NCBI GenBank assembly: GCA_030035585.1
Contig: CM057477.1
Location: 56,711,447 to 56,775,446 of the forward strand
Reading direction: 5' to 3'
Length of the DNA stretch: 64,000 nt
From: Dugong dugon
Taxonomy: Eukaryota; Chordata; Mammalia; Sirenia; Dugongidae
Part shown: positions 22,910-34,902 of the stretch, piece after piece
Layout of the letters: every line of letters starts with the position of its first letter
Position numbering within the stretch: the stretch's first letter is position 1
Program-made: the position numbers and the translations under genes
The notes under the pieces: model-generated
What the model was told of the DNA's origin: nothing
What the model saw: the letters and a program-made list of their open reading frames with translations, nothing else
Database searches by the model: none

Positions 22910-24417
22910 AAATAAATTACATGAAAGAAGCACAGGGAAATAGCTTTTTAAAATTTAATTTATAAAAAAGATGTTGGGTCTTATTAGTATTACTGATATT
23001 CCACTGTAGATTTCTCTGTAGCTTTAATCACTAAGTTTCCTAAGGAAGGGGACCATTTATATTCCATACACAAGGCCTCAAAAATAGCTATTTAATAGGA
23101 AACACTTTATTATTTGAGATGTTATAATGAGAAGGGCTAATAATAACGAGCTGTTCATTTTCATATATCAAATTAAATATTTAAATACAAATTAAAAGTA
23201 CTTTATACTTGATTTCATGTATAATTCCATAAAGAAAATATTACTTAGGGCAAAGTTTAACCCTCCATCCTAATGTATGAGACATTACCAAACAGGAAGT
23301 AAAACATGATATAGCCAGGTAATATGACTTAGTAACCTTTGAAAATGTTGGTTGTTCCTTACAAAATTAATAGTTCCAAGTCTGAGACAGGGAGGGAAAG
23401 GGAAGGGATGAAGTTACACTAGGTATTCATGGAACAAAACTACTGCAAAAAAGGGAGGGGAGATTGTTTTAACAGCAGTGAGGAGAAAGAACTCAACTTA
23501 CTTTCTCTCTAGTCTTCTTCCACGGTGTCACTGGTCTGACAATCTCTGAAATCGAAAATGAAGCCACTTGTCCGTGGAATGCACACACATAGTCAAGAGA
23601 ACAGCACACATTTCCAAGCATTCAATGAGCAAAATGACTCCAATAAAAGCAGCCATCAAAAGGGAAATTTAATTGATACCAGTTAGCATTATCAAGTTTC
23701 ATAATTACGGGCCATTATGAAAACAAAAATATTGACTCTAATGGTTATAAATTAGATAATTAAATGAATTCTAGAATGATATACAAATAAAGAATGGCTA
23801 TCAAAGAATGAATGAGAATCACCATGATCAAAGATATTTCAGATATTTGAAAAACGTTTTAATAAAACCTTAAAAGCCTTATTTAAGTGTAAGAGAGCTT
23901 TACCTGGAGAATGTACAAAATATAAACATTAGAAACATATTTAAGTTTTATAGACAGAATATACCTCATACTTAAACTATCACGACTTGCTTGATTTTAG
24001 TGAGAGTAAAGAAATGACACAAAAAAACAAAAACAAAGAAATCAAGTAATATTTTTCATTATTAAGAAAAAGACAACTTCCAGACATCTGTATAGATATT
24101 TAGCAAATGCTGGTTAGGGTACACAGCATTTGAAAGAAAGGAATTTTTTTTTTAATCAGTAAATGTACAAAATATATGAGAATTTTTATTCAATACAAAA
24201 GCAAGAAATGATCAAGTAGATTGAATAATATAATTGCCTAGATAATTAATCTCCAAAGACTGGTAATTTACATGAAAATACGTTAATGTAAATGCTCAAA
24301 CAAAATTAATAGCACATTCAAAACAATTACAGAGTGAAAACAGGGAAAGAAAAGTGAAGTTTCATTCAAAAAGCAATATTAGAATTTCTATGGTAACGTA
24401 CACTAGAATATTCACAA
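22910..24417. other. AT-rich unique sequence
   Basis: No repeat is recognised across about 1.5 kb. A possible small exon on the minus strand lies at 23502-23545. Otherwise no coding signal is seen. Confidence 0.5.
23502..23545 (-). other. Candidate small exon (44 nt), unproven
   Basis: On the minus strand a pyrimidine-rich acceptor 'ttcattttcgatttcag' is followed by 44 bases and then the strong donor 'aaa|gtaagt'. One of the three frames is open across the 44 bases (IVRPVTPWKKTREK). The surrounding 1.5 kb is free of recognised repeats. I do not recognise the peptide. Chance occurrence of paired splice-like sites is common in introns and intergenic DNA, so this is a candidate only. Confidence 0.2.
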
Positions 24418-24605
24418 ATGGTTAAGTGCTCAACTATTAGCCAGAGGGTTGGCAGTTTGAATCCACTCAGCAGAGCCTCAGAAGAAAGGTCTAAGGATCT
24501 GCTTCTGAAAGGTCACAGCCTTGAAAACCCTAAGAAGCAAAGTTTTACTCTGTACAAATGGGGTCTCCATCAGTCTGCATTGACTGGAAGGCAAATAACA
24601 ATAAG
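24418..24605 (+). mobile_element. tRNA-derived SINE, 5'-truncated
   Basis: The copy starts within the A-box region ('atggttaagtgctcaactat'). It continues 'ccagagggttggcagtttga' and 'ggatctgcttctgaaaggtc', ending 'ggcaaataacaataaga', the RTE-like tail class. Confidence 0.88.
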
Positions 24606-24741
24606 AGAATGTTTATACCCTCAAATAAAGAGAATTAAGAATTCCAGAAAAGTGTTCTCAAAGTTAGAGACATGATAATAGAGATATACAATAAGTGTAA
24701 GGAAGGAAAATACAGAGATGCAGAATTATGGTGTAACCTTA

Positions 24742-25142
24742 TATTATGGATTGAATTGTGCCCCCTATAATATTTGTTGTAAATCTTAACCCCTATACTT
24801 TCAGATGTAATCCCATTTGGGAATAGAGTTTTATTATGTTTATGTGGCCATATCAGTGTAGAGTGTGTCATAAGCCAACCACTTTTGTGATATAAAAAGA
24901 GCAGATTAGACACAGAAGCAAGGAAGCACAAATGGAGAAAGATTGACGCCATGTGGGTATCACCAAGGAACCAAGGAATAGAAGCTGAAAGAGACAAGGA
25001 TCTTTCCGTGGAACAGAGAGAGACTTCCCCAGTACTCTGAATTTGGACTTCTAGATTCTAAACTGTGAGAAAATACATTTCTGTTATTTTAAACCACCCA
25101 CTTGTGGTATTTCTGTTATAGCAGCCCTAGGAATCTAAGACA
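24742..25142 (+). mobile_element. MaLR-type solo LTR
   Basis: The LTR starts 'tattatggattgaattgtgc' and ends 'tatagcagccctaggaatct' then 'aagaca', with 'gtgagaaaatacatttctgt' near the 3' end. The flanks 'cctta' (24737-24741) and 'ccttc' (25143-25147) are a slightly decayed 5-bp target duplication. The 3' part resembles the 54131 family, the 5' part the MLT1/MST type. Confidence 0.85.
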
Positions 25143-25311
25143 CCTTCTCTGCATAACTAATGGAGAATTCTTACTCACATTTTGAAAACATGTTTTTTGT
25201 AAGAATATAAGACCAGTTCATTATAAATTCTGTGAAAGATTTGAAAAAGGGTAACTCTATTTTTTAAAATTGTTTAGCTAAAAAGGAATAGTTTTCAGGA
25301 TTGTTGTTACA

Positions 25312-25438
25312 TTGTTGTTAGGTGCCGTCAAGCCGGTTCTGACTCTCGGTGGCCCTATGTGCAACAGAACGAAACACTGCCCAGTCCTGTGCCATCCTCA
25401 CAATCACTGTTATGTTTGAGCCCATTGTTGCAGCCACT
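25312..25438 (-). mobile_element. RTE 3'-end fragment
   Basis: The plus strand reads 'ttgttgttaggtgccgtcaa', 'cagtcctgtgccatcctcac' and 'gcccattgttgcagccactt'. It matches the antisense of the last ~130 bases of the RTE copies at 15100 and 34899. It is strongly 5'-truncated. Confidence 0.88.
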
Positions 25439-25885
25439 TTCTTTAATTCATGAAGCCAAGAAGAGCAGCTTAAGCACTTGTATTTTTTTTATCTTTACAT
25501 TATTTCTCTCATTTATAAAGAAAGAAGTCTAGTGTCTTGACCTCCTTCACAGGAGTCTTGTGTAGACAAAGTTGAGAGCACCATTTATTCTAGTTGTTCT
25601 AGACGTTTCCAAGGTCACAGTCAGCCCTGTGTTGCCTCCCTGGCTCCTTGTTGTCAATTGCTAGCAACTCTGCCTTGTCTTCTCACCCAGAAACACTGCT
25701 CTAAGCGCTGCTCTCACAAAGGGGAACTCAGAATCTCAATGCCTGCTATGAACCTAGCCACACACAGCTTCAGCCTGAAACAGCCCGTTTGATACAAGGT
25801 TGAAAGTTGTTCTGGAAGGACAGGAGCTTAAGCCAGAGAAGTCCCTGAGCACTGAGATTCCCTTTACCAAGTCTGTAGAGGGATT
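25439..25885. other. Unique sequence, nothing recognised
   Basis: The stretch is moderately GC-rich compared with its surroundings (25560-25860) but has no open frame with protein-like features and no recognised repeat. Confidence 0.45.
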
Positions 25886-25896
25886 AAAAACCAGAC

Positions 25897-26067
25897 AAAA
25901 AAAAAAAAAAAAAAACAAACCCGTTGCTGTCGTTTGTGACTCATAGTGACCCTCTTGGACAGAGTGGGACTGCCCTATACGGTTTCCAAGGAGCAGGTGG
26001 TGGATTCGAACTGCCGACCTTTTGGTTAGCAGCCTGCGCTCTTAACCACTGTGTCACCAGGGCTCCA
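25897..26067 (-). mobile_element. tRNA-derived SINE, short form, perfect target duplication
   Basis: On the minus strand it begins 'ggagccctggtgacacagtg', keeps 'gctgctaaccaaaaggtcgg' and 'cagttcgaatccaccacctg', and ends 'cgacagcaacgggttt' plus a long A/T-tract. It is flanked by identical 'aaaaaccagac' at 25886-25896 and 26068-26078. It is one of the least diverged copies in the window. Confidence 0.94.
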
Positions 26068-26078
26068 AAAAACCAGAC

Positions 26079-26757
26079 GGGGGCTACTAAAAACAGGTGA
26101 GTGTGCAAGAGGAGGGACCCATTCAGCACTTTCAGAACAGGAAGAACCTACTGAGGGGTGGTGTTGTACTGGCATTTTTAGAATCACATACCTACACAAA
26201 TGTAAGGGAAAACACAATCGTTCTGGTTGATTATATACGATTTCTCTGCAAATCAAGAGAAAGTGACCACTTTGTTTTACTCCATACTTTGTAATTCTCC
26301 TGCTCACTCTGTCCTTATTGAGAATATTAAAACACAATTCACTCTCCTTCAATTTGTATGGAGATGAGACTGGGATAGAAGTGCCATGTAGCTGACAGGT
26401 CATACTTTAAATTAAGTTTCCCAAATAAGAATTTAATCTAGTTTCGATAAAAGAGTTATTAACCACTTTTAATTAGGAAAAGCAGGGCTGAACCTCGGGT
26501 ACTTTCTTCAGCCTTCCAATGTGAGGACTGATCATTAGTCACTGATGGTATCAGGGCTTGTCTTCAAAGGGCTGAGATACAGAGGCCCACCAAACACATT
26601 TCAGGAGCAAGGAGAGCATTGGAAACACACAGTCCTGGGAAAATTCCACAGATCTCCAGTCTGACTTGATTTGCAAAGGCTTTTTGTTGGTGTCAATAAA
26701 CAGAGAGTCTTTTTCTAAATAGACTAAAACTTTTGGCAGTCACAAAATAAGACTAGC
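26079..26757. other. Unique sequence, nothing recognised
   Basis: No repeat or coding signal is recognised. The minus-strand frame 26026-26403 begins inside the SINE and is fortuitous. Confidence 0.5.
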
Positions 26758-26768
26758 CATGACAACTC

Positions 26769-26969
26769 AAACCCATTGCCGTTGAGTTAATTCCGGCTCA
26801 TGGTGACCCTGTAAGACAGAGTAGAACTGCCCCATAGGATTTCTAAGGCTGTAATCTTTATGAAAGCAGATCTCCAGGTCTTTCTCCCACGGAGCTCCTT
26901 GTGCGTACGAACCACCAACCTTTTGGTTAGCAGCCAAGAGCTTAACCACTGTGCCATCAGGGCTTCTTC
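26769..26969 (-). mobile_element. tRNA-derived SINE, long form, target duplication
   Basis: On the minus strand it runs from 'gaagccctgatggcacagtg' through 'ctaaccaaaaggttggtggt' and 'ggagatctgctttcataaag' to 'aacggcaatgggttt'. The 11-base flanks 'catgacaactc' (26758-26768) and 'caagacaactc' (26970-26980) differ at one base. Confidence 0.93.
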
Positions 26970-26980
26970 CAAGACAACTC

Positions 26981-27556
26981 TTGCTCATAAAATACATGAG
27001 TTCATCATCATCAAAAGAAAGAGAACTATATTTTTTAAGTGCATTTGTTAAGTACATTATTAGGCTACCAATTTTGCAACTTCCTAATTTTATTTTTTGT
27101 CACATCTGCTTAATATCCAATAACAAGGAGTTTTGCTCTTATTTGTCAGGTTTCAAATTGATGGCCAACTTGTTCATAAATTGGTCATGTGACCATAAGC
27201 AATCAACCCTTTCTCCCCCCAGTACATACTCTCCCCAGAGCCTGACAGTTGTGGCTAATGAAATGCAAAAATGGGAGAGAATATGTATCAGTGCTGAAAA
27301 CTTAGAAGAATATCTACTACCCACATTTCATATACCTCAAAGCATTTCTACCAGATTGGAATAGATGCAATTGAAGTGTGGATAGAAAAGCCAACTTGTC
27401 TCATTAGAGAGCTTGAAAGTAAGCAGAGGAAACCTTGATAAAATCTCATAGACAACATGAAAGGGAGAAGGTAGGTCATGGAGTGATGTCTGTATGGTGT
27501 CAAGCCTTCCTATTTTGGCGCTTCCATAAAATGAGCGAAAAAGCCATAAAAAACAA
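26981..27556. other. Unique sequence, nothing recognised
   Basis: The overlapping open frames at 26951-27364 (+) and 27139-27579 (-) lack protein-like composition and any gene context. Confidence 0.5.
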
Positions 27557-27737
27557 AAAACCAAGCCTATTGCCTTCAAAGAGATTCCAACTCATGGCAA
27601 CCCCATGTGTTACAAGAGTAAAATTGAACTCCATAAGCTTTTACTGGCTGTAATCTTTACAGAAGCAGATTCCCAGACCTTTCTTTCATGGCACTGCTGG
27701 GTGGGCTTGAAACCACCATCCTTTAGGTTCACTAACC
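27557..27737 (-). mobile_element. tRNA-derived SINE, diverged
   Basis: The plus strand reads 'ccaagcctattgccttcaaa', 'tactggctgtaatctttaca' and 'ccatcctttaggttcactaa', the antisense of the SINE body. The tRNA-like head is truncated at the right end, where another SINE tail begins. Confidence 0.82.
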
Positions 27738-27800
27738 AAAAAAAAAACCCAGACCCCTTGCCCTCGAGTTGATACTGACTCATAGGTTCACAGTCTAGAG
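27738..27800 (-). mobile_element. SINE 3'-end fragment
   Basis: After an A run the plus strand reads 'ccccttgccctcgagttgat', matching the antisense of 'atcgactcgacggcaacgggt' with substitutions. Only about 50 bases remain. It joins directly to the SINE on its left. Confidence 0.7.
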
Positions 27801-29411
27801 CAAATGGCATGAGCCATCCTAAGACCTAAAAAGGTCACAGGGTGGGGCTTTTTCTTAAAGTGACAAACTACCATTTGAGCAGGCTTTCCTTCAAATCAGA
27901 TGGGTACCAAAATGCCTTCATTTTCAGAATTCATTTTTACTGGGGATATAAGTACCTGAAAGCCTTCAGAGCCCTGGAGTCTTTCTGGAATGAATGATTG
28001 CAAGAGGAAGAAAATGGCTGTTGGGATTCTTCCAAGAGCAAGCCACTAGTCACACTAACAACTAAGTGAGCACAGGTAGGTTTCTTCCCAAATAAGCAAA
28101 CAGAAAATCATCAGACCTGTGAAAACACAGGGTAGAAGAAGGGGCCACCCTGAAGAAACAAAGATCTCTCTCTGAAATAGATGTATTGCAGAATGTTCCA
28201 AAAAATATCTCCTTTGAATCTGCAAAAGTTTTGCACAGTCATAGAGAAGGATTGGTCTAAAATCAAGAAAGAGATTTTAAATGTGAAAATCATGATTCTG
28301 AATTAAACTGCGTTATAGATGGTGAGAAATACATGAGAACTGCACAAGTGAAGTCGTGAGCAGATAATATCCTCAGGAAATTCACCAGGACCTGAGAGGA
28401 AATAGATGTACAGATCTAGGGTTTCCGAAATACGAAGAATGATAAATTGGAATCCTAGAAAGAGAGGGAAAAATAAAAATGAAAAGAAAATGTACGTAAA
28501 GCAAATATGACAGAGGAAAAAGCATAAGCCTTTCAGAGCTGAAGAAATAACTGAATCTGTAGATAAATTCAAAGGGTTTACTAAGTATCAGAGGAAATTA
28601 ATAAAGAGACCATTATGTATCCAGATAAAATTCAGAAATTCAAGGATAATAGAAACAAAAGAATAAAAATCAAAAAAGAGGAGAAATTAAACAATAAACC
28701 AGATATTTAAATAATATGTTTATTTAAATGTTTCTGCATGTATGAAAACAATGAAGAAAAGACCGTAATATATTTTGAGGACAAAGTACAATAAAATTTG
28801 TCTTAAGAATTCTCTTTAAAGTTGTCTTTTTATTTCAGAGCTAGAGTGAGATAACCATAAATATAAAGGGACATGAAAGAACAGCACCCATATGTATGTT
28901 TAAAATGTATTTAAAGACTGAACAACTAATCAAAATGAAGAGTCTAAGAATGAAGAAATGCAGACATAAGACCATGAGGATGGTCAACAAAGAAACCCTT
29001 GAAATAATAGTTACATTTTTAAAAGTATTGCTATTGTGGTTATACATTAACGCAAATTGAAAAGAAAATCTTGGACTAGGACGTGTAATATGTAGTAATA
29101 ATAAAATGTCATAATAATAGTCTCAGTCTAAATATAAATCAAATCAATAAAAACTATAAATTGTGGAGGGAAGATTGGGAGAAATATAAAATGAGTTGAT
29201 CTCTAAAAACATGAAATAAATAAATGCTGGTGTTTATAATTAGAAAAAAAATTGTTACGTTTTTGTAAACTTTTGAAGGCAACCACTAGTAGGAAACAAT
29301 GGATATTTACTTTCCAAATCAATAGATAAAAAGGAGGAAAACGATGGGAAATGATAGACATCATAAAGCAAATTTAGACAGCTAAGCGTATCCATTTTCC
29401 CAATAACCCTA
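27801..29411. other. A-rich sequence, possible HAL1/L1M relic
   Basis: The stretch 28140-29040 is A-rich on the plus strand and carries short coding-like stretches reminiscent of ancient L1/HAL1 ORF1 DNA. No segment is conserved enough to assign. No open reading frame of interest. Confidence 0.35.
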
Positions 29412-29423
29412 AATTAGTTATAT

Positions 29424-29610
29424 GTGTTGTTGTTAGGTACCATTGAGCTGATTTTGACTCACAGAGACCCCATACGACAGAGTAGAAATATCCCATAGGT
29501 TTTCTGGGCTATAATCTTTCTAGGAGCAGATAGTCATGTCTTTCTCCCATAGAGCCACTGAGTGGGTTCAAGCAGCTGAGCACTTAATCGTTGTGGCACC
29601 AGGGCACCTT
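29424..29610 (-). mobile_element. tRNA-derived SINE with RTE-like tail, perfect target duplication
   Basis: The plus strand begins 'gtgttgttgttaggtaccat' (tail) and ends 'tgtggcaccagggcacctt' (head). It is flanked by identical 12-base copies of 'aattagttatat' at 29412-29423 and 29611-29622. Confidence 0.93.
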
Positions 29611-29622
29611 AATTAGTTATAT

Positions 29623-31549
29623 ACGAAATGATAACGGCAGATTCTCAGACTAGGGCAAAACATCCAAATCTTAATAATATGCTGTTTACAAAATGCGTAA
29701 CTAAAATAAAATGACAAAGAAGGGCTAAAAAAATGAGCACAAAAATATCAAGTAAATGCAAACCAAATTATGTGCTTGAATGTACATTACCAAGTAATTG
29801 ACAACAGCTAGAATCCACAACACAATTTTAATAAATCTATAGGACATTGTTAAATAACTTGAGGTATTTCCATCCAATTAGATATGTTTAAAATCCCTTT
29901 TAGCCTGCTATTGAGATGTAAGAAAATGTTAAATAATATTAAGAAAAGCAGATTTACAAAATGCCAAGGGCAGTGTGCTCTTAATTTCTAACAAATTTAT
30001 GTATCCTCATGGTTTTATCTGGGTTGGGGGAAGTGGGTCATTTTTATTTTTTTTAATTTCTGAGATATTTTTATAACATGCTTTACTTTAATAATATGAA
30101 AAAGTAAGGAAAGAAGAATAAGTGAACATTGCCTATCCCAGAAAAAATCTAGGAGTTCCTGGTCAAGGTTTCTGTGATGAGTTGTTCTGTATTTATTCCA
30201 ATGAGAGCAGTTTCGAACAGAACAAATATTAAGGTTTTATTTATAGGTTTGTAAGTTCCAGTTGCATTTTCTCTCTCTTTCATTAATGTTATATTCAGCG
30301 ACTAGAAGTGAAGGAAATGGAATAAAGGGAAATTTGAAATATGCAATAGCTCACACAAAACAGTTTAAGAGCAACCTTAGAAATTGCTTTGTATAAATAT
30401 AACGCAGAACCCTTAATTGTCTCCTGCCTCTTAATGTGCAGCCTGCACTATTAAAGCCAATTGCTTCCTATATCCCTTGTAAAACAGAGATGTTGCTTTC
30501 TTGTCTCCAGAGATTAACCTGATCAAAACTTTCTAACCTCAGAAATCTTCATTTATGCCTTACTTTAAAAATCCCTGTTCTTAAACCATAGGTAGCACTT
30601 AGCATTTAATAAAAATAATAAGAACCAAAACACTAACGAGATAGAAACTGGGTCCATAGCCACAAATGTCTCTGTATTATTCAAAACACACAGATGGTAT
30701 TGAGAAGAGATACTGCCGATAAGGCACATACAGTGATAGAATTGAAGTCTTTTGTTTTGCCTAAGAGAATTCTGGGAATTAAAGAGACCACTTTTTTGAA
30801 TCCCCACATTAACATGAAACACACTTCATGTTAATTTTCTAGGAATGATAACATTCAAATGGCAACGATCTTTCAGGAAACTCAGAGCTGTTGTTAACAT
30901 TTGTATGATTATTTAAAAATTGAAATACTTGGAGTTTCCACCTCCCCTTTTATTTTTACCTCAAATACAAAGGTAACAATGCTCCTCGGTTTACAGAACA
31001 TGTTTGCACCTGTTTGTGTCATGTGCCTATTATTTTACATGACACTAATTTCCCATTTTCCCCTCTGATAAAAATCCATCTAATTTGTTTGAGGTATTAT
31101 TTTATGTATGTATGTGTCTTTGAATAACAAGTAGGGTTATTATTATGTGTTTTTAATTTATTCTCTTCCTGTTTTCATTAAACATATCCAAATTTATTGT
31201 AACTTAATTTTTTTTTTCTATTAACTAACACATATTATTCCATATTTTACTAGTATATACCTTAGTGGTGGGCACATCCAAATCTTGCAATCAGACAATA
31301 CCAAGATGAATATAATCATAACTGTCTTTGTAAAGACTTGTGGGATAATTACAAATACATAATACATTACAAAATATAATAAAATTATATGTAGATATAT
31401 ATATTCATATGTGCACATGCCCAGGAGAGGGATCGCTAAGTCATAAGGAATAGTCATTGTTCATGTTACAAAATACTTCCAGGTTTCTTACCAACATGTG
31501 GATATGTGATTCACAGTCACAGAGCGCTGTTGAGTTTCTTTCTCTCTCT
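29623..31549. other. AT-rich unique sequence
   Basis: No repeat or gene is recognised. A TA/TG-rich stretch lies at about 31385-31412 and a poly-T tract at 31209-31217. Confidence 0.5.
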
Positions 31550-31749
31550 GTTGTTGGATGCTGTCGAGGCTGATTGCTACTCATAGCAATCCTATAGAAC
31601 AGAGCAGAAATGCCCCATAAGGTTTCTAAGACTGAAATCTTTACTGAAGCAGACTTCCACATATTTCTCCCGTGGAGTGGCTAGTGGGTTCAAACCACAG
31701 ACTTTTCTGTTAGCAACCCATTTCTTAACCACTGTGCCACCAGGGCTCC
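31550..31749 (-). mobile_element. tRNA-derived SINE, long form
   Basis: On the minus strand it starts 'aggagccctggtggcacagt' and reads 'agtctgtggtttgaacccac' and 'ttccttcaagtaaag'-like middle sequence ('ctgaaatctttactgaagca' on plus), ending at 'agcatccaacaacag'. The ending fits the RTE-like tail class. Confidence 0.9.
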
Positions 31750-32398
31750 TTGGGAACTACTAAATTGTCCCAACTAAGTATTTTAGCTGTAGGCTTTGAG
31801 TATGCAGCTTTTAACAAGTTTAACTCCCCCTTATTATTAGATTTCAAAACTTATTTAGTTAATTTTTTCTAATTTTTTGAGATAGTCACAGTGTTAAACA
31901 ACTCTTGGATTCATGACAATCTCTACTTCACCAGGATGTATTATTTTTAAAACAGTGTGGAAATTATTCTCATATTATAATATTAATATTGTATTTAGAT
32001 TTTTTGTATCTATGTTTGCAAGTGAAATATAACAATAATTTATTTTCTTATATTGTCTTTGTATACTTATACATAAATACTATACTAAACTCTTTAAAAT
32101 TTTCTTGTCAGCTTTAACATTTTTCTAATTACAAGAACAATTTATATAACATAGGGATTAATTCTTTTTTGAAAATTTATTACAATTTACCTATAAAAGT
32201 TATTGATACTGGAATTAATTTGGAGAGTGAGGATGGTGTTGGGATGGGGTGACACTCTCTTGGCTGATTACTGGACATTTGATTTCCTTCCAATCCCAGA
32301 ATTTTTTTTTTTTTTTTCAGAAATGACTATTTTTTTCTAGAGTATAACCTATCAAATTTGTGTAGTTACATTATTTTATTATATTTTAAACTACGTAT
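31750..32398. other. AT-rich unique sequence
   Basis: Nothing recognised; a poly-T tract lies at about 32301-32318. Confidence 0.5.
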
Positions 32399-32589
32399 GG
32401 TGTGGAAAGAGACAATGGAGAAGCTCAATATCATCAGTCAGAACAAGGGCAGGGGCTGACTGCAGAACAGACCATCAATTGCTCATATGCAAGTTGAAGA
32501 TGAAGCTGAAAAAAATTAGGATAAGTTCACGAGCGCCAAAGCACGAATTTGAGTATATCCCACCTGAATTTAGAGACCATGTCAAGAAT

Positions 32590-34770
32590 AGATTTAACTC
32601 AGTGAACACTATGACCAAAGACTAGACAAGTTGTGGAATGACATCAAGGGCATTCTACGTGAAAAAAGTAAGAAATCATTAAAAATAAAGGAAAGAAAGA
32701 AAAGACAAATTAGATGTCAGAAGAGACTCTAAAACTTGCTTTTAAACATAGAGTCGCTAAAGCAAAAGGAAGAAATGATGAAGTAAAAGAGCTGAATAGA
32801 AAATTTCAAAAGACAGCTTGAGAAGACAAAGTAAAGAATTATAATGAAATGTGCAAAGACCTGGAGTTAGCAAACCAAAATGGAAGAACACGCTTGGGAT
32901 TTCTCAAGCTGAAAAACCTGAAAAAAAAAAGTCAAGCCTCAAATTGCAATACTGAAGAATATTGAATGACACAGGAAGCGTCAGAAGAAGATGGAAGGAA
33001 TACACATGGACACTGTACTAAAAAGAATTGGTTGATGTTCTGCCATTTCAGGAGGTAGTATATGATCAAGAACTGATGATACTGAAAGAAGTCCAAGCTG
33101 CGCTGAAGGCACTGGTGAAAAACAAGGCTCCAGGAATTGACAGAATACCAACTGAGATGTTTCAACAAATGGATGCAGCCCTGGAGTTGCTCACTTATCT
33201 ATGCCAAGAAATTTGTAAGACAGCTTCCTGGCCAAACAACTGGAAGAGATCCATATTTGTACCCATTCCAAAGAAAGGCGATCCAACAGAATGCAGAAAT
33301 GATCGAAAAATGTCACTAATACCACACCCAAGTAAAATTTTACTGAAGACCTTTTAAAAGTGGCTGTAGCAGTAAATTGACAGGGTATTGCCAAAAATTC
33401 AAGCTGGATTCAGAAGAGGATGTGCCGTGAGGGATATCATTGTTGATGTCAGATGGCTCTTGACTGAAAGCAGAGAATACCAGAAAGATGTTTATTTGTG
33501 TTTTATTGACTACGCAAAGGCATTCGACTGTGTGGATCATAACAGATTATAGATAACATTGCGAAGAATGGGAATTCCAGAATACTTCATTGTGCTCATG
33601 GGGATCCTGTACATAGACCACCCGAACAAGGGGATACTGTGTGGTTTAAAGTCAGGAAATGTGTGCGCACAGTTGTATCCTTTCACCACACTTATTCAGT
33701 CTGTATGATGAGCAAATAATCTCAGAAACTGGACTATATGAAGAAGAATGAAGCATCAGGATTGGAGGAAGACTCATTAACAACCTGTGATATGCAGATG
33801 ACACAACATTGCTTATTGAAAATGAAGAGGACTTGAAGCACTTACTGATGAAGATCAAAGACTACAGCCTTCACAGAAACTGGAGAAACCCTGAGAGTAT
33901 GCTCCCCAGACACCCTTTTAGCTCACTAATGAAGTCACTCCTGAGGGTCACCCTTCAGCCAAAGATTAAACAGCACCATAAAACAAAATGGGGCACAACA
34001 GTCCAAGGAGAAGGACTAGAAGGCAGGAGGGGACAGGAAAGCTGGTAATAGGGAGCCCAGTGTCGAGAAGGGACAATGTTGACACGTAGTGGGGTTGTTA
34101 ACCATTGTCATAAAACTATATGTGTACTAACTGTTTAATGAAAAACTATTTGTTCTGTAAACTTTCATCTAAAGTACAATTAAAAAAAAGAAAAGGCTAC
34201 AGCCTTCAGTATGGATTATACCTCAACATAAAGAAAACAAAAATACTCACAACTGGATCTGGGCCAATAAGCAACATCATGATAAACAGAGGAAAGTTTG
34301 AAGTTGTCAAGGGTTTCATTCTTACTTGGATCCACAATCAATACCTATGGAAACAGCAGTCAAGAAATCAAACTACCTATTGCATTGGGCAAATCTGCTG
34401 CAAAGAATGTCTTTAAAGTGTTAAAAAGCCAAGATGTCACTTTGCCTGTCCCAAGCCATGGTATTTTCAATCTCCTCATATGCATGTCAAAGCTGGACAA
34501 TGAATAAGGAAGACTGAAGAACTGACACCACTGAATGATGGTGTTGGCGAAGAATATTGAATGTACCATGGACTGCTGGAAGAATGAACATATCTGTCTT
34601 GAAAGAAGCATAGCCAGAAGACTCCTTGGAAACAAGTATGGCAAGACTTGTCTCACACACTTTACACATGTTATTAGAAGGGACCAGTTCCTGGTGAAGG
34701 CCATTGTGCTTGGTAAAGTGGAGGGTCAGCGAAAACGAGGAAGATCTCCAAAGGATGTATTGACATAGTG
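32590..34770 (+). pseudogene. RTE reverse transcriptase ORF, broken
   Basis: The recognisable pieces are 'VKNKAPGIDRIPTEMF' in the frame 33028-33357, and an intact motif A 'FIDYAKAFDCVDH' at about 33505-33540. The catalytic box YADD is intact at 33791-33802, but a TGA stop directly precedes it at 33788-33790. The C-terminal 'VLGKVEGQRKRGRSP' lies in 34535-34768. Frameshifts and stops separate all pieces and an L1 fragment interrupts the ORF, so the gene is dead. Compared with the copy at 11947 it keeps YADD where that copy has YAGD. Confidence 0.88.
33874..34191 (+). mobile_element. L1 3'-UTR fragment inserted in RTE
   Basis: The segment starts 'cagaaactggagaaaccctg' and ends 'cttttcatctaaagtacaatt'-like sequence plus an A-rich tail. 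It aligns with the L1 3' UTR at about 61960-62285. It is flanked by 17-base copies of RTE sequence at 33857-33873 and 34192-34208 (ending 'ctacagccttca') with one mismatch. This is a classic 5'-truncated L1 insertion. Confidence 0.93.
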
Positions 34771-34902
34771 ACTGCAACATTGGGCTCAAGCATAACAACG
34801 ATTGTGAGGATGGCACAGGACCAGGCAGTGTTTCCTTCTTTTGTGCATGGCATTGCTATGAGTCAGAAGCGACTCGTTGTCACCTAACAACACAACAACC
34901 TG

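Larger units (their letters stand above)
32399..34899 (+). mobile_element. 5'-truncated RTE, split by an L1 3' end
   Basis: The copy starts inside the endonuclease region, aligning with about 12910 of copy 11947 ('tgtggaaagagacaatggag'). It continues through the reverse transcriptase to the tail 'gactcgttgtcacctaacaa'. An L1 fragment at 33874-34191 interrupts it. It is 5'-truncated, as expected for target-primed reverse transcription. Confidence 0.9.
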
